Source: Lasiosphaeris hirsuta
Taxonomy: Eukaryota; Ascomycota; Sordariomycetes; Sordariales; Lasiosphaeriaceae
Reading direction: 5' to 3'
Assembly (NCBI GenBank): GCA_030549175.1
Contig: JAUKUA010000002.1
Span: forward strand, 868,001-932,000
DNA length: 64,000 nucleotides
Part shown: positions 22,132 through 33,163 of the stretch, one piece after another
How positions within the stretch are numbered: position 1 is the stretch's first letter
Layout: every line of letters begins with the position of its first letter
Position numbers and translations under genes: made by a program
Notes under the pieces: generated by a model
What the model was told of the DNA's origin: nothing
The model's input: the letters and a program-made list of their open reading frames with translations, nothing else
The model's database searches: none

Positions 22132-23808
22132 TTATTACGCCTCTTTAACCACTGGTTCTATATCCTGCCTCCGCACCCCCCTCCGGCGCTTGGGGGGCTG
22201 ATGACTGGCCTCCTCGGCCTCAATGATATCCTCTATTGTAGCGAATCTATCGTTGGCTGGCACTCGTACCTTTCTTTTGCTGTGGGGCTGAGCTACGTGA
22301 AGATCCTCTTTTAGGCGGTTGTTATCGGCTATCAAAGCTGCCATCTCCGCTGCATCTATATCCAATGCCTTCTCCATCTTATGATATAGTGCCCTGAGAG
22401 TTCTATGGCCTGGTGAAAAGCGCCCACGGAGGTTCTCGACGACCTCACGAACATCACTGGCCTTCTTGGGGGTGTTTAGAAGCGATAGGCCGACCGTAGT
22501 AGTGATAGGGGGGGTAGAGGTCCGTGCCTATGGGGAGGGGACATCTCCGATTAATACCTCGGGGTCATCGAATATAGCTGACGGGTTAAACGGCCATATT
22601 CCAGTCTTCTTAAAGTTACTACGTATATTGGCTATAGTATAGGCACGTTGTGAGGTATCCCTGTAGTAAAGAAGGAACCTCTGTTTGTTGGCTAGTGACG
22701 ATGTTATACAGTGGGCTAACGCCTTGATGTTTTACCTAAAATAGGTCTTAAGAGGTGAGAAAACACTTCTATCAAGATGTTGTGACTTGTGGGAGCTGTG
22801 AGAAGGAAGATATAGAACGAAAACGCGGTTGACACGGCAATGGTATATAAATTCCTTGGTATCGTAGGTAGAGTACTTGTCCAAAATAAGTAGTTGCTAA
22901 TCGTTAGGCCTTAGGGGCTTTGTTTCCGGTAAATAGATTTCCTTTAGCCATTTCATCGCTATAGGGCTATTACTCCAGCCTGTGAGAGAGTGGTCGTACT
23001 TCTAATCGCGAATATCCTCGTGATCCTTGACCTAACGGGGGTACCATTAGCCTTAGAGAGATGCCCCCGTAAAGATGATAGCGGGGGTGAGTCTCCGGTA
23101 ATCAACGGTGATTGCCTTAATAATAGAGACCTAATTGGTAGAGTCTGGAGCCGTGACTACTACGTAGTTAGTTAGGGAGGAGCCCATAACAGTTCCGGCC
23201 TAAGTTTCGGTCTCTTATATACCGTGCTTGTCCATATTGGTAATATTACATGGGGCGATGTTTTTGGCCTTGATTTGCTCGCCTAGGCGAGTAAAGAAAT
23301 CCTCGTATTTAGCCTTCGTCGATCCTTTGACTCTTTCTTTTTCTAACAGTATACTTCTTTTCGTCTTGACTCGTTGGTGGCGCGAAAAAAAGCGGTCTGC
23401 CCATCGGCCGCCGATGTAGGTTACGTCGCCGGCCTATGTGAGGGTTTCTTAGGCCATTCTGGTGATCTCTGCTTTGTTGGGGGCGTGCCCAGTGGCTTCT
23501 AAATCGAGGTACTAGTCGACTTAAAAGCTCTTCTGAGTAAGCGAGAGCTTCATGGTCATTATCTTGCTCTCTCACTTGGAGGTAGCGCCACGGAGTCGCC
23601 GGCTGAGCGTGGACGGGTGGATCCCGTGATGCTCCGTAGTAACGTGCTGGTCCGCGTCATTGTTGAATTCATCAATTGCCGACCGAATCTTCTGCTTTTT
23701 GTATAGTAGCCATGGCAAATTTGGTGTTGTTTGCTGTGAAAATGAAGGAATGGGCCCGAATTGAAATGAGGTGGTTGTCGTGTCGCGTCGCAAATTGCGA
23801 TGTTGCAT
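22132..23808 (-). pseudogene. Fot1/pogo transposase relic
   Basis: Read on the minus strand, the N-terminus (from about 23808) has KIRSAIDEFNNDADQHVTTE and GIHPSTLSRRLRG, the helix-turn-helix DNA-binding part of fungal pogo transposases. A CENPB-like region with RKRKSQRIDEG follows. The C-terminus (22377-22135) contains EKALDIDAAEMAALIADNNRLKE and RFATIEDIIEAEE, the usual tail of Fot1-like transposases. The DDE catalytic core between them is interrupted by many TAG/TAA codons, so no active enzyme can be made. Confidence 0.8.
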
Positions 23809-23843
23809 TGTTAGTCGGTTACATTGTTGGTCCGTGCCTTCTA
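23802..23843 (-). repeat. Right terminal inverted repeat of the Fot1-like element
   Basis: Inverted partner of 21961-22002, ending in the TA dinucleotide. Confidence 0.85.
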
Positions 23844-24417
23844 CTTATTATACGTATCTCTTATATTCCTTTAGGTTTTTTAAGTATATTAGGATATCGT
23901 CTAGATATATAAAGATAAAACAGTTTAAGGAGGGGTGTAGTACGTAGTTAACTATGTTTTAAAAGGTTACGGATATGTTGAGGGTCAGAGCACTTGGAGA
24001 GGGTATCACAAGAAGAGAGCAGGTATGGTGGAAGTGAGCAGCAGAACAGTTGGTTATCTAACTGGTCTGGAGAGTGCGAGAGGGCCTCTACGTCGGCTCG
24101 CATCGGCCTGTGGCCACGCGGCCTTCGGTAGTCCTAGTGGGGGCTTATCAGCCATATCCTCGAATACGGTGCACAGTGGCGACTTATATACGATGTACGC
24201 GTCGGTGCTATGACAAAGGCGTACGAGTGGAACGTGCTACTTGGAGTTTTTGTCATGGAGGATGAGGCTGTCGCGACGTCGCGCTGGATGGTGTGTGGTG
24301 AGGATTCAGCTATGCCTGAGAAGTGGGGGGGCTGGGTGGTCCCAGGTTTGGGATACAGGTGGCCCAGAACTGTTCCCTCACGAAAAGTTGTCATTTGAAT
24401 TTCTAGAACTCGGCTGA
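23844..24417. other. Intergenic, no gene seen
   Basis: Flank of the Fot1-like element; AT-rich at 23845-23950 and otherwise without recognisable features. Confidence 0.4.
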
Positions 24418-24760
24418 GAATGACAGGCCAATCTTATCGACGATCCGCCTCCGCACCTCATTTCGATCCCGACTGCGGTTTCCTAGATAGAGGGCATTTG
24501 ATCTCTTCCTCGTCGGTGGCATCAAACCGTGCTTCGAGAACCGAAATCTCATCTTGATTATGCAGGGAAGACTTGTGTGGGGTAGCAAAGTTCCAGTATG
24601 GTGTGTGCGATGAGCCATGCCTTCCAGCGATTGAGGGATGCCTCTGTTTGAGCAAGCAACATCTCCAAGATAGGGACAGAGCGAATACCGATGGCCCAGG
24701 AGGTCACTTGCTCCGACCCTGGACGCCGTGGCAGCGAGTATGTGGACAAATATCAAGCAA
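24418..24760 (-). pseudogene. Possible DUF6594-like gene fragment, frameshifted
   Basis: A minus-strand segment reads SSLHNQDEISVLEARFDATDEEE and, in the neighbouring frame, RNEVRRRIVDKI. The pattern of a query-helix (LxxQDExxxLExR), acidic stretch, then R..(L/I)VDKIR is that of the N-terminal helical region of fungal DUF6594 membrane proteins. The C-terminal membrane segments are absent and a frameshift separates the two parts. Family assignment is from memory of the pattern and is tentative. Confidence 0.3.
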
Positions 24761-25253
24761 TGGCAGGGAAGCTTCTAACCACAACCTATCACGGTTTCAT
24801 TCAGTTGAGTCAGCGGCTGTTGGCAACTTTGTCGGTGCTTTTCGTGCTTGGTCGCAGACTCCTGTGTTAGGTCGTGTGATTAAGGAACTCCTTCTGCCGA
24901 GCTACTTTCTCCCAGCTACTTTCTCCCAGCTTTGATACCTTGTGCCTTTGCTGAAGAAGAATGTCGTCGCCATCTGAGGAGCTCCGGTGCTGTGCATGAC
25001 CTGCATCTGTACGTCCGTAAGCCTGCAGGAAACCTGACCGGAAGGCTTTATTTATTTATGTGCAGAAAGCAGTGAACAAAGAGTTCGTTGTCCCCAACCA
25101 GGGCACGAAGGGTACGGGCCTTCTGCCTGCCAACTCCTGGAAAGGTCCAAGGTAAGGCAGGTACGCCATTATAGACCTCGCACTCGTCAACCTTTCTTCT
25201 TAAACTTCCGTTCCTCTGACTCTTCCTTTTGTGCCAAATCCGCATCACCAAAC
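24761..25253. other. Upstream region of family member A
   Basis: No gene seen. Near 24897-24930 the phrase AGCTACTTTCTCCC is tandemly duplicated. CT-rich leader at 25190-25253 precedes the ATG. Confidence 0.35.
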
Positions 25254-26389
25254 ATGATGCCCGACGTCGCGACCCTGCGCACCGATGGTTCCAGCACGCC
25301 TCAGCGGCTGGATAAAATCCTGGCAGCTCTCCACCACCTCCTCCTCCACGATGAACAAGTCCGCGATTACTACTTTGCCGTCGATCTAGCCGACCACCAT
25401 CACATTCTTCGCAACGGCTTCTCGAAATTGACCGAGCTCAAAGAGCTTCTTGGCCTTGGCCTCCGCTTCGTAAGCCAGCCATGCAAATCTAACTAATTCA
25501 ACCGGCATAGCTAACTTTGAGAAATCAGCACTTCAACCCTGTCACCGGAGAGCTGACCATCTCCAACTTGAGCGGGGCTCTCCAGTTCGAGCTGCGCCAT
25601 TTGCTCGTTAACCAGCTACGCGCTGGTGCTTCAATGGTTAACCCGAGACCCTTTGTCGTAACGACTCTAGAGGAGACTAATCTCGAGTCGGAAGTAGCCA
25701 GCTGCGCTATCGCTATTTTCACATCCATCTCCGATGCAGAGCCGACGCCTTGTACGATAGCCACCATCGAGGCCGCCGGTGATAAGATGTCCAAGAGCGT
25801 ACTTTCCCACGTCATGACGCGCAACCCCGGTATCCAAACCATGATAGGCCTGTATCTGGGCGGCCTGGTCAAAGCAAAATTCACCAGCGAGGCGGACCGA
25901 AATCACCGTATCAAGCGCATCGGTGACAAGTCTGTCGTCGTGACTTGCACCCGCGTCGAGGATGGCATCGACATCAAGACCGAGCGGCTGTCCAAGGAGG
26001 ACGGAAAGATACACATTCCTGTCACAGCCGACGGCAAGACAGTCGTAGCTGTCAAGCACACCGACATCCTGGACGTGATCCGCACTGTCGGCACATTCAC
26101 GCCCCTTGGTGCTATCCCGAAGCAGGCCGCTCCCAATGCTCGCAATTCGCCCAATTCCGGTATGCAGCAGGCATCCATGTGGCCATTCCCTTACCCTGGT
26201 ATCGCAGCCTGCGCGTCTGGATATCGTCTCGGAGGCTTCAACCACAGAGTCACAGATCTCCGCGTCCCCCCTTTCGGAGGCGTCAACCATAGCGCGACGG
26301 GGCTCCGCACCGGTCCCAGAGCCGTCAATCCTGGCGTCGCAGGTATCCGCGTCTGGGGCACTCTACTAGGTCGCCTTCTTCGCCGCTGA
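25254..26389 (+). CDS. Lineage-specific paralogue family, member A (358 aa, unknown function)
   Basis: Exons 25254-25469 and 25529-26389, with a 59-nt phase-0 intron (GTAAGC...CAG). Order of segments: LDKILAALHHLLLHD..VRDYYF.VDLADHHHILRNGF (about 20-60); HFNPVTGELTISN right after the intron; a core with CTIATIEAAGD and VLSHVMTRNPGIQTMIGLYLGG; then DGIDIKTERLSKEDGKIHI; AVKHTDILDVIRTVG; and a disordered Pro/Gly/Arg tail ending TLLGRLLRR. The same order and the intron before the HF.P.TGE strand recur in B and C, and more distantly in D. D suggests a PD-(D/E)XK-like core; here the catalytic residues are not convincingly conserved. No signal peptide or membrane helix. Function unknown. Confidence 0.75.
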
Positions 26390-28751
26390 GACCGCGGCCT
26401 GTCTGGTTGAGGACCAGATGGGGAACCACGCAGTATTGCTGTTTGGAGAGGAACAGCTTTGGTAGCGGCTGTCTTGTTGTTCCGGTGGTTTCGTGCGCAG
26501 CGTGGTATGTGGAAGGGGGGGGGAGGGGGAGAAGGCCACTTCTCCGAGAGCGATCTGCTACTTTTTTGCCGAGCGCCGCTGGGCTCGGGAAGTTAGTGTG
26601 ACGAGGGCAGTTGTGCATTTGCAACGGCAGAGGTTTTGTGTGCAGAGTGGGGGGTAGCTAGCTAGCCAACAACCAATCGGTTACCTTGGTGGAATTTGGC
26701 GCTGGAGCTGGCCCAAACGAGGCGCTCGCTCACATCCGCCAGTATGATGCATGACAGGTTCCCTTGCACATGTGACGTTCCTCTTGGCCACAACAGAGAC
26801 AATGATTCCATCCCAGCACCCATTCGCTTCCGCTCCGGCCTTGACTATACACGTGCTTCTTCCAGTGTGCTCCCACTGTCCTGTGCCGAGGAAAAAAGCC
26901 TACTCCATCACATCGCAGAGAGATCAAAACTAAGCATCTAGGCGGAGGCAGAATTCTCAACTCGCTCGGCATCGAAACACTCATTAATCTCCCCCGGCGT
27001 GAGCGACAACCTCGGCGGCCAGTCGGCCCACGTCATGGTGCTTTCGGGCCAGATGGAATCTCCTGCGAGCGCGTATCACTGCTACATAACAGCCGCAGAT
27101 CTGTTCGGCAACGGTCTCGACACGGTAAAAGAGGCAACTCGGAAGAACCCCCCCGAGTAGGCGCGGGCAATAGCAAAGGCCTCGGGCGAAGCCCTTGATG
27201 CACGGGCGTTGGAGGAGTAATTTCGCCTACAATATAAGCTGTTGTTTTTCGTCAATATTACCGTCGTCGACCCCCACCAACCACACCACCCCTCGCCACT
27301 TTTGCTCAGGGCACCTACCAGGACATGATCAGTGAAGCGGCTGGAATTAGTTTAGATTACCTGGAATTTCGAGAATGAAAATTAGTAACTTTTCGCGAGA
27401 GCAATGGCTGGAGCATATGTCGTGAAATGGCGCGTGTCGAAAAGGGTCAGCAAGGAAGTGGTGGGACAGCCCGACTTGCCGAAACGATGATAAAATTCCG
27501 AGACGCGATTGAAAAAGAGATCAGCAAGGTCCAGGAGGATGTCGATGCCTTTGGTGACGCAGGTGTTGACACGTTGAAGAATATTCACCCCCCGTTTTCC
27601 ACTCGCCGCCTTCCAGCCACAAGTGGCAAAGAAGCTGTCAGCAGCCGTCTGCAGAAAAGGCGGCGAAGGCCACACACAGTCAATTCAACACTATTGCAGC
27701 AATTTATATCACCCAAATACATCAAAAGCACAATAAAAGCTCTATCGGCACTATAACTATGCACCCCTGGCCCTGCCACCGGCCCTGAGCTTGCCCACAG
27801 CGCTCCGACCGCGCGCAGCGATTCCACTGAGCGGGCGCAATTGAATGAAGCTTACTGCGTGCGCAGATGCTGTGATTTGACGATATTGACGGTATTGTAA
27901 TCGATGCGTTGTTGCGTTGTTGCGTTGTTGCGTGGAAGGATTTGGTTGAAAGGTGGAAGATGGGAAGTCTTACAAGGCTGCAAGTGGTGGGGCAATTGGC
28001 ATGCAGGCTGGCCTTACAAGTGGTGGCCAGGTGGGCAATTGGATCGCACGATTGGCACGCAGGCTGGCCTCGCAAGTGGTGGGGTGGCTTGCAAGGCTGC
28101 AAGTGGCGGTGTGGATTCTGACTGGGCGGCAGTATTCCTGAATCAATCAATCCACCGTTTCAGGTCTATGTCAAGATTATGGAGATATAGTGCACAGAAG
28201 ACTCTTCCTTATCGTGCGGCGATGCGGCCTCTATTGAAAACGTGAGTCCTCCAAACACACATCGCATGGCGGGGAGAAAGCCAACGGTGCGATAGGAATT
28301 CAGAAAGACTACGATTCTAGATTACCATATCTAATACCAATCTATCGACGAACCCTAGGTGGTACACTGGAAAGCCGATGCTATGGAATTATGAGGATTT
28401 GCGTTGTGTTCCACGTTGTAGACTACATCAGCGAGGATGGAAACCCTTCGATAGACTAGTGTACCTAGGCTGAAGTTGAATGCAAAGGGTGCCGCAGCAG
28501 ATAAAGTCACCCCCCCCCCCCCCCCCAATCTGGCAGCTAGGCAAGTGGCGCTGCTTTGCCGTCGTCTGAAAGATTGCCTGAACCTGGGGACGTGCTTGCC
28601 AAACAAAGCATTCACTGATATGGAACTAAAGCGCACCGACATTTTCCACCTTCGTTTTATACCTTTGACGCACATTATCTATCTCCCCCTTCCATGCCAA
28701 ACAGCAAACCTACAGCTCAACATCGCGCCTTTTGAAATAGACAAAGGCATC
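26390..28751. other. Long intergenic region with a GT-rich repeat patch
   Basis: Around 26960-27230 a plus-strand frame reads GQMESPASAYHCYITAADLF and ARAIAKASGEALDARALEE across in-frame stops, possibly a decayed gene that I cannot identify. An imperfect repeat patch lies at 27975-28115, and a C17 tract near 28510-28526. Otherwise nothing recognised. Confidence 0.35.
27975..28115. repeat. Imperfect short tandem repeats (AAGTGGTGG / GGCAATTGG / GCAGGCTGGC units)
   Basis: Units AGTGGTGGGGC, GGCAATTGGC(A), ATGCAGGCTGGCCTTAC and CAAGTGGTGG recur three to four times in shuffled order with a periodicity of about 45-60 bases. No coding meaning is apparent. The GCAGGCTGGC word also occurs near 4120. 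Confidence 0.5.
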
Positions 28752-30214
28752 ATGGTAAGCCTTATATTACTGCAACGCAAACGTGACAGCCGAACAGAGG
28801 AACTAATATAAATACTAGGCGGCCCTGATACATCCCGCTCGTCCCTTCTGGGCAGGTCTTGACCCGGATAAGCCAGAGCCTCTCGACAAAGTCCTCGCTG
28901 CCCTCCACTGTTTTCAGATTGCGCCGCCATCAAGCTGCGACGCACTCCACTTTGAGTTCACCATCAACCGCGACGACCACCATCGTATCAAAAACGGGTT
29001 TCCTGAGCTACGAAAGCTTACTGCGGCCATCGGTCACTGGGTAATCCCTTTCGTAAGCAACACCTAGTATTCTCCCTATTACCTATAGCGATATATATCT
29101 GACAGCATGCTTTTTATAGGAATTTGACCCATCGACCGGAAAGCTTTCGACTATGGCTGTTGATCTTTTTAACCGGGCTGGGGGCCTCATCTGCTGTGAT
29201 TCCTACCGCCTTATAGGCAACGGGCTGGAATCCCTCGGTCAACTTGACAAGCCCATTGGACCAATAGCCCTTGGCGTCTGGATGGGCCTCTGCTCTGTCG
29301 AATTCCCCGCAACCTCCCCTGCTATTGCTATTACGCTCCAGAGCACTGGCAAGGGCGAGGCTCCCAACTGTCTTGTCGTCTTCTTCAATGGCAATCACAC
29401 AGGCGCGAGCAGGTACGCCCAACTTATTGCCAAGCACCAGAAAGATACCCAAACCGTGGTGGCGGTACAGTTTGCTCTCCCGGGACGGATGGAAAGCAAG
29501 AGAAAAACACAGCGCCTGGCCTGTAATTCCTTTGTCTCGGTCTTTACCATGGTGGATGGGGTCATCAAGACGGTCGTGCAACAGGAGCCACTCTCTACCC
29601 CGGGCGGCGAGATTAAGCTGTGGCTGTCGGACTTTGTCAAGGAGCCTGAGAGCCTGCCGGATGAGTTTGTTCGACCCTTTCACATCGGGTACGTTCCTTT
29701 TTCTCCCTCGGTCTAGTATCGCCAAGATTGATCCCACTTCCTAACTTTGTGCTATCCCAGGGCCAGCCACTACCATCCCAACATCACGGTTCCATATACC
29801 ACCATCCTCGCCTCTGCCCACAGGGCATTTGACTGCTACGGCGGCTATGGCGACGCCAGCATCGACACAGCCAAGGCCACTCGGCCTAGCCCCATCACGA
29901 TGCCGGGCAGTGGCAAACGACTCCTATCGACGCTCGCAAGTGCAAGTGTCCCCATGTCTAATGGCGACAAGCCACGATCCCTCTCGATTCTTGCAGGCAG
30001 ACTTGTGGCCAATGGGGTATTCAGCCCCGGCGACAAGCGACGACCCCTCTCGACTCTCGCAGATGGACGTATGGTCGAGGGCCCCATGTCCTACGGCCGC
30101 CAGCGTACTCTAGGTACTGCTGTTTCTCGCGGCCCCCCTCTCGTAGCGAGCCCGGTCAGGGCCGTGACCGCCCCCTGGGGCCGCCTTTTGGCGCGCTTTC
30201 CCCGCAAGTGGTAG
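28752..30214 (+). CDS. Lineage-specific paralogue family, member B (419 aa)
   Basis: Four coding exons: 28752-28754 (the ATG alone), 28819-29052, 29120-29688 and 29761-30214; introns are 64, 67 and 72 nt, the last with a CTAAC branch site. Matches to A in order: LDKVLAALH..., INRDDHHRIKNGF, EFDPSTGKLS after the same phase-0 intron, a hydrophobic core (CLVVFFNGNH, TQTVVAVQFALPG), VFTMVDGVIKTVVQQEPL..PGGEIKLWLSDF, and ITVPYTTILASA after the last intron. A Ser/Pro/Arg-rich tail contains three variants of a P.SNGDK.RPLS(T/I)LA repeat and ends PWGRLLARFPRKW. The GEIKLWLSDF segment links it to D (GEIGFYLSDF). The acidic residue expected in a PD-(D/E)XK core is not seen. No signal peptide. Function unknown. 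Confidence 0.75.
28755..28818 (+). other. Intron immediately after the start codon of member B
   Basis: GTAAGC...ACTAG directly follows the ATG, so the first coding exon is 3 nt. The same arrangement is found in member C (50698-50597), which supports it as ancestral rather than a prediction artefact. Confidence 0.6.
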
Positions 30215-31822
30215 ACGCTGCACCGAGAGGTGCGCCGCTAAAGGGAGCGATGGAGAGATTATGGGCTCCTCCCTCGTGGACATGCAGCCGCTCAAGGGAT
30301 TTCCGTGAAGGGAAGGTCGTGGGGACATGCTAGATGGTCAAGCATTGGGTTTATTTCGGGGGAGAGGAAGCATACATAGTCAGAGGTAGAGCATGGCAAA
30401 GAAGAAGAAGAAGAAGAAGAAGAAGAAACACTCCATACCCCCATGTTTCTCAAGAGTGGCTTTCGGGATCCTGCGATTCCTAGATCTGAATGTGCTCTCG
30501 TATGCATCTGGACTTGCAGAGGAGCAACGGGCCAGCATGATGGGTTGGCTTTGGATCTGTTCAGCAGCCGGTGCGCGCTGGTCCTCCTTTTAAGGGCGTG
30601 TGGTGGTGATGTGCAACCAACACATTGTTTGCGGGTTTTGAGTTTGGAGCGGTTTAGAGGGGCTTGGAGGAGGTACTGTCGAGGCGGAATTCAACGAACC
30701 ATCTTGTTGATCTGATCTGTGTGGCCTTGGCCTTGGCGCGAGCATAACTCTTTTCTGTATGGTCCCGTAATTGGTTGACGCCATCATGGACTGGCCGATC
30801 AAGTGTCTTTTGACTGATCAAAGGAAGGATTGAACTTGGTTGAGACCTTGGGATCGTTGAGGCTCTCTTGTATCAAGATGCTGACTCTGATGCGATCTCT
30901 GTTCCACTTCTTCAGCGCTTCTACATCTGCATCTTCGTCAATGCATTTCTCTAGGTTCACCATAACGGAGGTGAAACCTGATGATGGAGACCTAGGCTTC
31001 GTAGTTGTTTTCGCCCCTTCAGGACTGGGACTATCCCTAATGCAGAGAACAACAAGGCGCCATTTACTTATCATGCTTGGAATCCATTCGCTCCCATGTC
31101 TAATGCTAGGCCACCCCCACCCAAGATACTACGAAACAGATACCTATAGGTGAAAGAGGTGGTAATACCAATTTAGCTGCAAGTCGATTCTAGAATGGCG
31201 AGTTCTGATTGGTTATTTTCTTGCGGAAAAAAAATTGTTGTTCGGGAGAAGCCTAGATGTCCTTGTCGATCTTGGATTGATTCTACGTGCAGGGCCGTCA
31301 TTGCCCCCACCTCCAACAGCAAAGTGGTGAAGTGTGTTGCAGCAGCACCGGATATTGCCATCCAAAGCACTCGGCACAGACGATCGCCCTGATCGGCGTA
31401 CTTGAGGATAGTCTAGGTCGGGTTCTTTCGCGCCGTAGCCTCGGTGAGGATGGCAGGAATTCTGGCTCGCTGTCGGGGGAATTGGCGAGATTTGGCGTCG
31501 CCGCGGCATAAACTCCGAGAAATGTACCTATGCTAATAAAGATCACCTAAGTGCAAGTCTGCAGTGATTTCCCGCACAATGCACTCCAGAATGACGGACG
31601 CAAATGCCCGTTCATGTGCGAAGAAGCTCTCTGTTGAGGGCTATGTTGATCATGGCAACAATAAATGACGTCAGTCAACGCGATAAGCCAAGACGCTCAG
31701 TCGTAGGCGATAAGGCGCTTTGGCATTTAATTGCAAATAACAAGAAGCTCTCTTCTTTGGAGAGGCGGGGCCATGTAATTTTTCTTCTCCAAAACTTGGT
31801 GTTGCGCCCAAAAAATGAAAAA
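30215..31822. other. Intergenic between members B and D
   Basis: Holds an (AAG)n microsatellite at 30397-30427. No gene with recognisable motifs. Confidence 0.4.
30397..30427 (+). repeat. (AAG)n microsatellite
   Basis: About ten uninterrupted AAG units, 200 bases downstream of member B. Confidence 0.85.
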
Positions 31823-33163
31823 ATGGCCGCGAAAAGAGCGTCGCCGAGGCCTCTCATCCCTTCCGAAGAGGCCGGAGACGCGGAGGAGCGCCAAGATGGC
31901 CCGGTATTCCTCCCCCGACTTTTTACACATGTGTTTCGCATTAACCATTTGCAGGTTTTTCTGGGTAACCCCTCCTCGACGGATGAGCTGATCCAGTCAA
32001 TTCGCGACCAAGTCGCGCGAAGCCCACCAGACGCCCCTCTTCGCATTTGTTTCCGCTGGCCCGCAGCTGACGTCGAAAACCTGCACGAGAAATTAGCCCA
32101 GGTCCAAGACATCTCTGACTGCCTCTCACGATTCGAATACGATTACGAATCCAACACGGTTTTTCTCAAAATGGTCGAAACCCGGGGCCATGCATACTTT
32201 GGTGGAAGCTTTGGCGAACTGGTCAAATTCAATATCCGCCACTTCGCCATGACCGCCCCCGCGGAGGGAGTGCCTGAGGAACTGGCCATCCAAGTCTTGT
32301 GGATCATGCCATTCTTCACAGCCAGCGTCCGGGTGGGGGAAAAGCTATGGTTGCAGCCTGACGGTTCCTTTGGCCTTGTGGAACCCCCCGCTACCAAAAT
32401 CACCGTGGTTTTCGAGGTTTCGAAGAGCAAATCTCTAGAGCACGCGGAAAACAAGGCCCAGTACTACATTTCAGCGACTGGTGGGGAAATCAGGTTAGCC
32501 ATTATTTTGGATGCCGAATATGAGGGATTGGGCAAGACGAGCGTGAGCCTTGTAGTAGCCGACGACAATGACGCCAATGGCCTCCGTTGGGTAAAGCGCG
32601 GAGAGGTTTTCCACAGTGACGATGATACGGAGAAGCAGCACATCAGTGGGGAGATAGGCTTTTACCTCTCGGACTTTTTTGGTCCTGCTGGCTTGCCAGC
32701 GGCCTATTGTCGCCCTCCAGACGGCATCTCCCGGTCTGTACCCTTTTGCTTTGTTCCTTTTTTCTTCTTTTTTTTCGACCTTGCTTGCTAATTCGACCTG
32801 CTCTTTCACAGGAATCCCCAGTTTAGCATTCCGTACCGAGAGTTGGGAGCTATGTTCCGTATAGCACGACATCACAACAAGCCCGAGATATTCGACTTGA
32901 TAGAAGAAGACAAAGAGATCATGGAAGAGGCGTTTATGCAAAAAAACCGCGAACTCCTGAGACTGTACGGTTCGCAGCGGGAAGCTGGAGAGCGTGCTGC
33001 CCAGGCGCATCGTCAGCGCCAGGAAGCCGATCGTCAGCGCCAGGAAGCTGAAGAGCATGCTGCCCAGGCACATCGTCAGCGCCAGGAGGCCGATCGTCGG
33101 TGCCAGGAACTTGAAGAGCGCCTTGCCCAGGCCCTGCAGTTACTTGCTGCGCGTGCGCCTTAG
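31823..33163 (+). CDS. Paralogue family member D: PD-(D/E)XK-nuclease-like protein with C-terminal coiled coil
   Basis: Exons 31823-31903, 31955-32733 and 32812-33163 give 403 residues. The first intron is 51 nt (GTATTC...TTAAC...TTGCAG); because it is a multiple of three, the frame also reads through it. Core: W-L-Q-P-D163 on one strand, then TVVFE181-V-S-K-SKS and EIRLAIILDAEYE, the PD...ExxK plus beta-strand pattern of PD-(D/E)XK nucleases and fungal Crinkler-like nuclease domains. Segments shared with B are RFEYDYESNTVFL, GEIGFYLSDF and FSIPYRELGAMF. The last 70 residues form a charged coiled coil with two near-identical AHRQRQEADR(Q/R) repeats instead of the basic tail of A-C. Nuclease activity is inference: the motif reads E-V-S-K, so the usual E-x-K lysine position holds Ser. 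Confidence 0.75.

Larger units (their letters stand above)
21961..23843 (-). mobile_element. Fot1/pogo-type Tc1-mariner element, complete but decayed
   Basis: A 42-bp terminal inverted repeat bounds the unit: 21961-22002 and the reverse complement at 23802-23843. Both begin TAGAAGGCACGG, and the first TA can be read as the TA target duplication typical of Tc1-mariner elements. The two repeats differ at three positions, all C/T, as RIP would produce. Length (about 1.88 kb) fits Fot1/Pot2-class fungal elements. The interior carries a minus-strand transposase relic full of stops. Confidence 0.85.
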
